Origin: CAYTRP01 sp964625145
GTDB taxonomy: Bacteria; Sumerlaeota; Sumerlaeia; SLMS01; JAHLLQ01
Reading direction: 5' to 3'
Length of the DNA stretch: 7,212 bases
Assembly (NCBI GenBank): GCA_964625145.1
Contig: CAZVAQ010000170.1
Span: 1 to 7,212 of the forward strand
This document shows, piece after piece, positions 1-7,212 of the stretch. The position numbers and the translations under genes are program-made. Position 1 is the first letter of the stretch. Each line of letters opens with the position of its first letter. The notes below the pieces were generated by a model. The model worked only from the letters and a program-made list of their open reading frames with translations. It ran no database searches and was not told the DNA's origin.

Positions 1-835
1 CAAGCGCATGCTTGTATGCCGTTTGTCCTTCGTCCCACTTCTCTTGAACCAGGAGCCATTCCCCAAGCGGTACCCAAGCATTGGGCGATCCGGGATTTGC
101 ACGCGCAGCTGCCGTCAGGGACAGGAGTGTTTCTGCACGCTGGCGCAACATCTGAAGTTGTGGACTGTGCGAGTCGCCATCGCCCAGTTTCATCAGTACG
201 CTGCGTGGTTCATGCTCCAAGTTGCTCAGCAACTCCTCCGCCTCGCGAATCTGTTCCAGTGACCGCATGGGAGCGACCGGTGCTCTCCCCATTCCAAATC
301 CACCGGCAAATCCCCACATGCCGGGGTCGCCATCCATCTCGCCTCCCATCATCATGCCCATGCCGGATCCGAATGCACCATCCATTCCCATGCCCGGATC
401 ACTCCCGAAAGGATTGCCCATCCCCCGTCCGCCAAACGGATCGCCGAACCCTACTCCAAACGGGTTCGAGCCAAAGCCGAAGGCAACTCCTTGGTCGCCG
501 CCAACAAGTTCATTCGCCTTCATTTGCCACTCATTGAGACCCTCCTGCGGTCCGTAGCGCAACATCAGGAGGATCTGGCGCCCCTCCTCCTCCTCCCCCT
601 TCTCCATCAGCATGGCGCCCAGCCGATACCTTGCCTCCTCCACCGCACGTTCCCGCCGCTCGTGGTCCGCGATGATCTGTCGATAGATGGCCTCGGCCTC
701 GGCCGCGTTGTCGGTTGTTTGCTCGATCTGGACAGCCTTTTCCAATGCCACCGCCGGATCGGCGATGGGTTCGGAGGCAAGGACACCGGTGGCCAGCATG
801 ACGGCCGCGGTGGACAGAACCAAGAGACTCTTCAT
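1..835 (-). CDS. Exported TPR-like protein with Gly/Met-rich middle (3' end outside window)
   Basis: The reading frame is open from an ATG at 835-833 to the left edge, giving 278 codons without a stop; the C-terminus is missing. Residues 1-20 form a Sec signal peptide: MK, a hydrophobic core, then VLA before S21, a good signal peptidase I site, so export to the periplasm or cell surface is likely. Residues 27-95 are helical and charged and look like a TPR-type hairpin (AEAEAIYRQI followed by an ARYRLGAML helix). Residues 112-183 are low-complexity Gly/Met/Phe/Asp with recurring NPFG/DPFG. Residues 193-242 are helical again, and residues 253-278 (AWVPLGEWLL, then AYKHAL) match a TPR consensus, so more repeats may follow. 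GAGGGAG (plus-strand 844-850) lies 8 nt before the start and fixes it. The gene is divergent from proS. I do not recognise a named family. A role as a periplasmic TPR scaffold is inferred from architecture only. Confidence 0.85.
   Translation of the reverse strand, partial: MKSLLVLSTAAVMLATGVLASEPIADPAVALEKAVQIEQTTDNAAEAEAIYRQIIADHERRERAVEEARYRLGAMLMEKGEEEEGRQILLMLRYGPQEGLNEWQMKANELVGGDQGVAFGFGSNPFGVGFGDPFGGRGMGNPFGSDPGMGMDGAFGSGMGMMMGGEMDGDPGMWGFAGGFGMGRAPVAPMRSLEQIREAEELLSNLEHEPRSVLMKLGDGDSHSPQLQMLRQRAETLLSLTAAARANPGSPNAWVPLGEWLLVQEKWDEGQTAYKHAL
287..502 (-). repeat. Low-complexity Gly/Met/Phe/Asp-rich coding segment with NPFG/DPFG repeats
   Basis: This segment encodes residues 112-183 of the minus-strand exported protein. 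Glycine dominates, with many Met, Phe and Asp. NPFG, DPFG and NPFG recur at residues 124, 132 and 141, a period of 8-9 residues; then come GMG and MMMGG runs. It separates the two helical, TPR-like parts and is probably a flexible linker or a low-complexity interaction region. The reading frame stays open and in phase through it, so it is not a sign of decay. Confidence 0.7.
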
Positions 836-910
836 GGGTCGATCTCCCTCTGGGGGGATGGAGTGCGGCACCTTCCCGCGGCTCCATCCATCCCAAGGCT
901 ATGTTACCGA

Positions 911-940
911 ATTATGACGGGGGAGACCTTTTTTTGTCGT
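911..940 (-). promoter_or_regulatory. Putative sigma-70-type promoter for the minus-strand TPR-like gene
   Basis: On the minus strand, ACGACA (plus 935-940, four of six matches to TTGACA) is followed after 18 bp by CATAAT (plus 911-916, five of six matches to TATAAT). A T7 tract on the plus strand makes the spacer A-rich next to the -35 box. Transcription would begin near 904, leaving a leader of about 70 nt with the GAGGGAG ribosome site. This is motif matching by eye, with no experimental support. Confidence 0.35.
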
Positions 941-973
941 TTTTGCAGGATGGGCTGAACATTCCACCGTTCG

Positions 974-1010
974 CCCCCTCCCCCCTTGCCCACCCAACTC
1001 CCCATCCCCC
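974..1010 (-). other. G-quadruplex motif (six G-tracts on the minus strand)
   Basis: The plus strand has C-tracts at 974-978, 980-985, 989-991, 993-995, 1000-1003 and 1006-1010. On the minus strand these are six runs of 3-6 G separated by 1-4 nt, which more than satisfies the G3+/N1-7 quadruplex rule. The motif lies 45 bp before the proS start, upstream of the putative divergent promoter. It is in the proS template strand, so a proS leader transcript would be C-rich here, not G-rich. Folding and function are not shown by the sequence. Confidence 0.6.
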
Positions 1011-1055
1011 ACCTAGGGACTCCAGCAGTCAATCATCCGGAGCCACCACACCCCC

Positions 1056-2798
1056 ATGAACATCGAAACCCTCCTTGGCCGCCGCATCGCTGATGACCCC
1101 AAGGACGCCCAGACCCCCGGCCATCGCCTCCTCCTGCGCGGTGGCTACATCCGCCAGGTCGGACAGGGGATCTACTCTCTCCTCCCGCTGGCCCTGCGCG
1201 CCTGTCGCAAGGTCGAGCGCATCATCCGCGAGGAGATGGACGCCATCGGCGGACAGGAGGTCCTCCTCCCCGTCACCAGCCCCGCCGAGCTGTGGATGGA
1301 ATCCGGGCGCTACGAGGCCGTCGGGCCGGAGCTCCTTCGCTTCACCGACCGCAACGATCACCCGTGCGTGTTGAACATGACCCACGAGGAGATCGTCACC
1401 GACCTGGTCCGCGGCAACGTCGACAGCTATCGCCAGCTTCCGTTGATGGTCTATCAGATCCAGACGAAGTTTCGCGACGAGGCCCGCAGCCGCGGCGGCC
1501 TGATCCGCGTGCGCGAGTTCACCATGAAGGACGCCTACTCCTTTCACCGCACGGTGGAGGACCTGCAGCAGTACTACAAGGTCGTGCACGAGGCCTATGT
1601 CCGCATCTTTCGCCGGTGCGGCTTGCGCAAGGTCCTGGACATCGAATCCGACACGGGAATGATGGGTGGCATGGCCGCGCACGAATTCATGCTCCTGTCC
1701 CCCGTTGGCGAGGACACGATCCTTTACTGCGAGGAGAGCGGCTATCGCGCGAATCGCGAGGTCGCCATCTGCGCGCGCAAGTATGACTTCAGCGAGGAGA
1801 TGCAGCCGCTGACCGAGGTGCACACCCCCGGCACCAAGACCATCGAGGAGCTGTGCAACTTCCTCATGATCGCGCCGGAGCGCACCGGCAAATGCGTGGC
1901 CTTTGTCGGCGATGGCGAGAAGAAGATACTGGCCTTCGTCCGCGGCGACCTGGAGGTCAACCAAGCCAAGCTGAAGCGCGCCGCCAAGGTCGGCGATTTG
2001 CGCCCGATGCAGGAAAGCGAGTTCACCGAGATCGGAACCATCGCGGGCTTTGTGGGACCTCAAGGGCTGGACCGCTCGAAGGTGACGCTCATTATCGACG
2101 AATCCGTCGCCAAGACACCCAACACCGTCGTCGGCGCCAACAAGGCCGATACTCACGCCACCGGCTTCAATGTCGCCCGCGAGCTGGGCGCGGACTTCCC
2201 CTTCCACGACATCACGGACGTGCGCGAAGGCGACCCGTGCCCCGAATGCGGCAAGCCACTGAAGATGGCCCGCGGCATCGAGGTGGGGAACATCTTCCAG
2301 CTCGGCACGAAGTACACCAAGGCCATGAACTTCACCTACGACGAGGAGGACGCCAGCCAACGCACGCCCATCATGGGGTGCTATGGCATTGGTGTTGGCC
2401 GGACGATGGCCAGCGCCGTGGAGGAATCAAACGACGAAAAGGGCCCCATCTGGCCAATCTCCATCGCCCCCTTCGAAGTCCAGATCTGTTGCCTGCAGGC
2501 CAAGGACGAGGAGATCCGCGAGGCCGGGCAACGTGTGTACGAGGCACTCCGCGGTGTGGGGCTCGATCCCCTGCTGGACCGCCGGAACGTGGGCGCGGGC
2601 TTCATGTTTGCCGATGCGGACCTGATCGGCGCCCCGGTGCGGGTCATCCTGTCGCGGCGGAACCTGGCCGCCGGAAAGGCCGAGCTGAAGTACCGCCTCG
2701 CCGAGGAGCGGACAGACCTGCCCACGGAGGCACCGCTGGACACTGTGGAACAAGTGGTGCGCGAGGTTGTCCAAACACTGAAACAAGCATACGCTTGA
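1056..2798 (+). CDS. proS: Prolyl-tRNA synthetase, bacterial type with YbaK-like editing insertion
   Basis: Cytoplasmic class II aminoacyl-tRNA synthetase that charges tRNA-Pro with proline using ATP. The 580 residues match the usual length of the bacterial (ProS1) form. The N-terminus (LLLRGGYIRQVGQGIYSLLP) and motif 1 (about residues 48-80, GGQEVLLP) are typical. Motif 2 spans residues 139-163 (FRDEAR, then REFTMKDAYSF). Motif 3 is GCYGIGVGRT at 441-450, with Arg449. Between motifs 2 and 3, about residues 256-385, lies the INS (YbaK-like) domain, which in this family deacylates mischarged Ala-tRNA-Pro; the stretch ends in NKADTHATGFNVARE. C395-P-E-C398 followed by ARGIEVGNIFQLGTKY is characteristic of bacterial ProS. 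The anticodon-binding domain starts near W466 (WPISIAPFEVQI). GGAG at 1039-1042 lies 13 nt before the ATG, rather far, but the N-terminal alignment supports this start. No key motif is missing. It is divergent from the TPR-like gene. Confidence 0.98.
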   Translation: MNIETLLGRRIADDPKDAQTPGHRLLLRGGYIRQVGQGIYSLLPLALRACRKVERIIREEMDAIGGQEVLLPVTSPAELWMESGRYEAVGPELLRFTDRNDHPCVLNMTHEEIVTDLVRGNVDSYRQLPLMVYQIQTKFRDEARSRGGLIRVREFTMKDAYSFHRTVEDLQQYYKVVHEAYVRIFRRCGLRKVLDIESDTGMMGGMAAHEFMLLSPVGEDTILYCEESGYRANREVAICARKYDFSEEMQPLTEVHTPGTKTIEELCNFLMIAPERTGKCVAFVGDGEKKILAFVRGDLEVNQAKLKRAAKVGDLRPMQESEFTEIGTIAGFVGPQGLDRSKVTLIIDESVAKTPNTVVGANKADTHATGFNVARELGADFPFHDITDVREGDPCPECGKPLKMARGIEVGNIFQLGTKYTKAMNFTYDEEDASQRTPIMGCYGIGVGRTMASAVEESNDEKGPIWPISIAPFEVQICCLQAKDEEIREAGQRVYEALRGVGLDPLLDRRNVGAGFMFADADLIGAPVRVILSRRNLAAGKAELKYRLAEERTDLPTEAPLDTVEQVVREVVQTLKQAYA

Positions 2799-2878
2799 TC
2801 AACTTTTTTGGATGGCTGTCATGCTTTTTCGGGTAGCCATTCCCAAGTGTGGGACCGAAGCTATGGTGTAATCACACT

Positions 2879-2894
2879 GGAGGATTCGGGGGAG
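2879..2894 (+). promoter_or_regulatory. Tandem Shine-Dalgarno-like motifs before the ATPase fusion gene
   Basis: GGAGGA (2879-2884) and GGGGGAG (2888-2894) both lie upstream of the ATG at 2905. The second, 10 nt from the start, is the better placed. The first would suit a start near 2890-2893, but no ATG, GTG or TTG exists there in frame, so the ATG at 2905 is the only reasonable start. Confidence 0.55.
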
Positions 2895-2904
2895 CCGGTC
2901 GCCA

Positions 2905-5565
<2,661 letters not shown>

Positions 5566-5577
5566 TTCTGCCGGTTA

Positions 5578-5583
5578 GGGAGG
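5578..5583 (+). promoter_or_regulatory. Shine-Dalgarno site for the GTG start of the DUF2851 gene
   Basis: GGGAGG lies 7 nt before the GTG at 5591, an ideal spacing, and decides in favour of this non-ATG start. The nearest ATG downstream (5638) is out of frame, and the first in-frame ATG is about 27 codons in, with no comparable site before it. Confidence 0.75.
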
Positions 5584-5590
5584 CGTCCGT

Positions 5591-7162
5591 GTGATCACCC
5601 GCGAATCCAACGGCCACGGCGCCGATATCATCAACGCATGGATCGAGGAGCATCGTTGCTTTGGCGACATGCTGCGCCGGGAACTGCGCCTGGGCGAAAG
5701 CGAAGGCCCGCGCGAGCCACGCCACATCGACGAGCGTTTGGTGCAGGTCATCTGGCAGGAACAGATGCTGCGCGCCGACACGCTGAAGACCTCCAGCGGC
5801 AAGCGCATTGAAGTCATCGAGCCCGGACGGTGGAACACCGGCCGCGGCCCTGACTTTCTCGGCGCGCGGCTGAAGTTGGCCGGCGAGGAGATCGCCGGTG
5901 ATGTCGAGATCCACGTCCAATCCGAGGACTGGCGCCGCCACGGCCATCACCAGGACTTCGAATACAACTCCGTCGTGCTGCACGTCTTCCTGAATGCACG
6001 CGATGACCGGCCCTACGACGACAAGCAGAACGGAGATCGCCTCGAACGCCTGAACCTGCAGGCACAACTGGACCCGGATCTGGAGACGATTCGCCTGACG
6101 GTGAGCGTGGACGACTATCCCTACGGCCGCCCTGCCAGCCTCGGCCTGTGCCACGAGCAGTTCCTGCGCCTCCCCGAAGTGCAGGTGCGCAGCTTCTTCG
6201 GCGCCGCCGGACGCGCGCGCATGGAGGACAAGATCGCCCGGTTGAAGGCGCAGCGCCTGGCCGCGTCCCCCGCGCAGTTGATCTATCAGGCCATCATGGT
6301 TGCCCAAGGCTACAAATCGAACAAGACGCTCTACTTCCTGCTGGCCAAGCGCGTGCCCCTGGCGGACTTGAAACCACTGCTCAGTGAAGTGCCGCCGCAG
6401 GATCGCGAGGCATTGATCCTCTCCATCCTGCTGCACGTGGCCCAATTGGTCCCTGCGGAATTGGGCGAGGACGTCGACAATGAGAGCCGCGAGTTTGTCG
6501 ATCGCCTGCGCGAATTGTGGAAACCCGCGCGCCCCTACTTCAGCGACCGCTTCATCCCGCCGACGCGGCGTTGGTACTCAGGCATGCGGCCTCCCGGATT
6601 CCCCGGCCGCCGCTTGGCCGCCGTGGCGATCCTGCTGGGCCGCTTGCATCACGTCGAAGCCCCGCTCTTCGGCGAGTTCCTCCACATGCTGCGCGCCACG
6701 GACTTCGAGAAGATCACCGCCGCGGACCAGCGCAAGTTCTACGCGAACACCACCGCGCTGCTGGAGGTCGAGGGAACAGGGCATTACTTCCAGACGCACT
6801 ACACCCTCGGAGGAAAACCCACGCGGCCCCAGGCGCTGCTCGGCGAACCCACCGCGCGGACAATCCTCTTCAACACGCTGCTCCCCCTGGCCGTGATGGA
6901 GGCCCGCGAGAAGAAGGACGAGGAACTGGAACGCAAGGCATGGACAGCAATCGAGCGCTTTCCGTCCCTCGGTTCCAACTCCGTCACCGCATTCATGAAG
7001 ACGCGCCTGTTCGGCGACGGCGGAATGGACAAGGGCCTGCTGCGCACCGAACTGCGGCAACAGGCCCTCTACAAGATCTTCCACGATTGCTGCTCAATGA
7101 ACGAGCGAACCTGCGACGAATGCACGTTCCTCAAGCCACCGTTCCGCCCGGGTACAACCTAG
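5591..7162 (+). CDS. DUF2851 family protein
   Basis: A 523-residue soluble-looking protein with no signal peptide or membrane segment. The N-terminal third carries the family signature: RLVQVIWQEQML, then EPGRWNTGRGPDF (77-89), GDVEIHV (103-109), W114 with H117, H119 and H120, and a VVLHVF strand. The middle and C-terminal parts are mainly helical. The last 25 residues hold a cysteine cluster (C500, C501, C508, C511), similar to the Cys-rich end I recall in other DUF2851 members, possibly a metal site. The family function is, to my knowledge, not established. The GPDF...VEIH core resembles a PD-(D/E)xK nuclease core with His in place of Lys; this is inference. At 523 residues it seems longer than typical Bacteroidota members, with extra sequence at the N-terminus. 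It starts with GTG 25 bp after the ATPase stop, so the two are almost certainly one transcript, yet nothing in it points directly to pilus or secretion function. Confidence 0.9.
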   Translation: MITRESNGHGADIINAWIEEHRCFGDMLRRELRLGESEGPREPRHIDERLVQVIWQEQMLRADTLKTSSGKRIEVIEPGRWNTGRGPDFLGARLKLAGEEIAGDVEIHVQSEDWRRHGHHQDFEYNSVVLHVFLNARDDRPYDDKQNGDRLERLNLQAQLDPDLETIRLTVSVDDYPYGRPASLGLCHEQFLRLPEVQVRSFFGAAGRARMEDKIARLKAQRLAASPAQLIYQAIMVAQGYKSNKTLYFLLAKRVPLADLKPLLSEVPPQDREALILSILLHVAQLVPAELGEDVDNESREFVDRLRELWKPARPYFSDRFIPPTRRWYSGMRPPGFPGRRLAAVAILLGRLHHVEAPLFGEFLHMLRATDFEKITAADQRKFYANTTALLEVEGTGHYFQTHYTLGGKPTRPQALLGEPTARTILFNTLLPLAVMEAREKKDEELERKAWTAIERFPSLGSNSVTAFMKTRLFGDGGMDKGLLRTELRQQALYKIFHDCCSMNERTCDECTFLKPPFRPGTT

Positions 7163-7212
7163 CCCATCTTCGACAGTAACCCCTCTCCTCACCACTTTTT
7201 TGCGGTCTCTTG

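Noticed and set aside
1..14. Inverted repeat CAAGC-GCAT-GCTTG at the window edge
   Set aside because: It lies within codons for YKHAL of the TPR-like gene, has a 5-bp stem, and its resemblance to the repeat at the proS stop is probably chance.
16..557. Plus-strand open frames across 16-557
   Set aside because: They are antisense to the minus-strand frame that has a signal peptide, a ribosome site and TPR-like sequence. The plus-strand products are Pro/Ser-rich reverse readings of its Gly-rich part.
1029..2360. A 443-codon open frame on the minus strand opposite proS
   Set aside because: It is antisense to a certain proS, and its Ala/Leu/Gly/Asp/Val-rich composition is typical of the shadow frame of a GC-rich gene. 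No domain is recognisable.
2784..2809. Possible terminator at the end of proS: CAAGC-ATAC-GCTTG stem, then a T6 run
   Set aside because: The stem is only 5 bp, overlaps the stop codon, and lies 6 nt from the T-run. This is too weak to call a terminator. Transcription may continue into the ATPase gene.
2840..2872. Possible promoter before the ATPase gene: TTCCCA-16 bp-TATGGT, or TGTAAT alone
   Set aside because: Both boxes match only four of six positions, and the better -10 (TGTAAT) has no -35 at a suitable distance. A promoter may exist in the 106-bp gap, but the sequence does not show it convincingly.
7163..7212. T6 run at 7195-7201 as a terminator for the DUF2851 gene
   Set aside because: No GC-rich hairpin precedes it, and no gene start is visible in this tail on either strand.

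Overview
The window looks like part of a GC-rich bacterial chromosome, probably from a Gram-negative or deep-branching phylum. The reasons are two precursors with Sec-type signal peptides, a bacterial-type prolyl-tRNA synthetase with an editing insertion, a secretion/pilus-type assembly ATPase, clear purine-rich Shine-Dalgarno sites and a DUF2851 protein. The exact lineage cannot be read from the sequence. The DUF2851 gene and the secreted 'LKNG' plus helical-repeat architecture would fit PVC-like or candidate-phylum bacteria, but that is only a guess. No tRNA, rRNA, CRISPR array, insertion sequence or phage gene is visible.

Layout, left to right. At 1-835 on the minus strand is the 5' part of a gene for an exported TPR-like protein with a glycine/methionine/phenylalanine-rich middle; its 3' end lies outside the window. 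A 220-bp divergent intergenic region follows. It holds a plausible promoter for the minus-strand gene and a dense run of C-tracts (six G-tracts on the minus strand, a strong quadruplex motif). At 1056-2798 on the plus strand is proS, complete. After a 106-bp gap comes an 886-codon gene (2905-5565). It encodes an unusual composite protein: signal peptide, small beta-rich LKNG-type domain, about four TPR-like helical hairpins, Pro/Thr/Ala linker, two hydrophobic segments, a CxxC/CxxC zinc ribbon and a full GspE/PilB-type ATPase core. Only 25 bp downstream, with a strong ribosome binding site and a GTG start, is a DUF2851 gene (5591-7162). The last 50 bp hold nothing recognisable.

The ATPase fusion and the DUF2851 gene are very probably co-transcribed. 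proS is on the same strand and could read into them, but the 106-bp gap is also long enough for a separate promoter. The main point of interest is the ATPase. GspE/PilB enzymes are normally soluble cytoplasmic proteins, whereas this one appears to carry its own exported sensor- or scaffold-like region and membrane anchors, and the predicted topology is hard to reconcile with a cytoplasmic ATPase. The DUF2851 partner has a conserved GPDF...VEIH core that resembles a PD-(D/E)xK nuclease fold; that resemblance is an inference.
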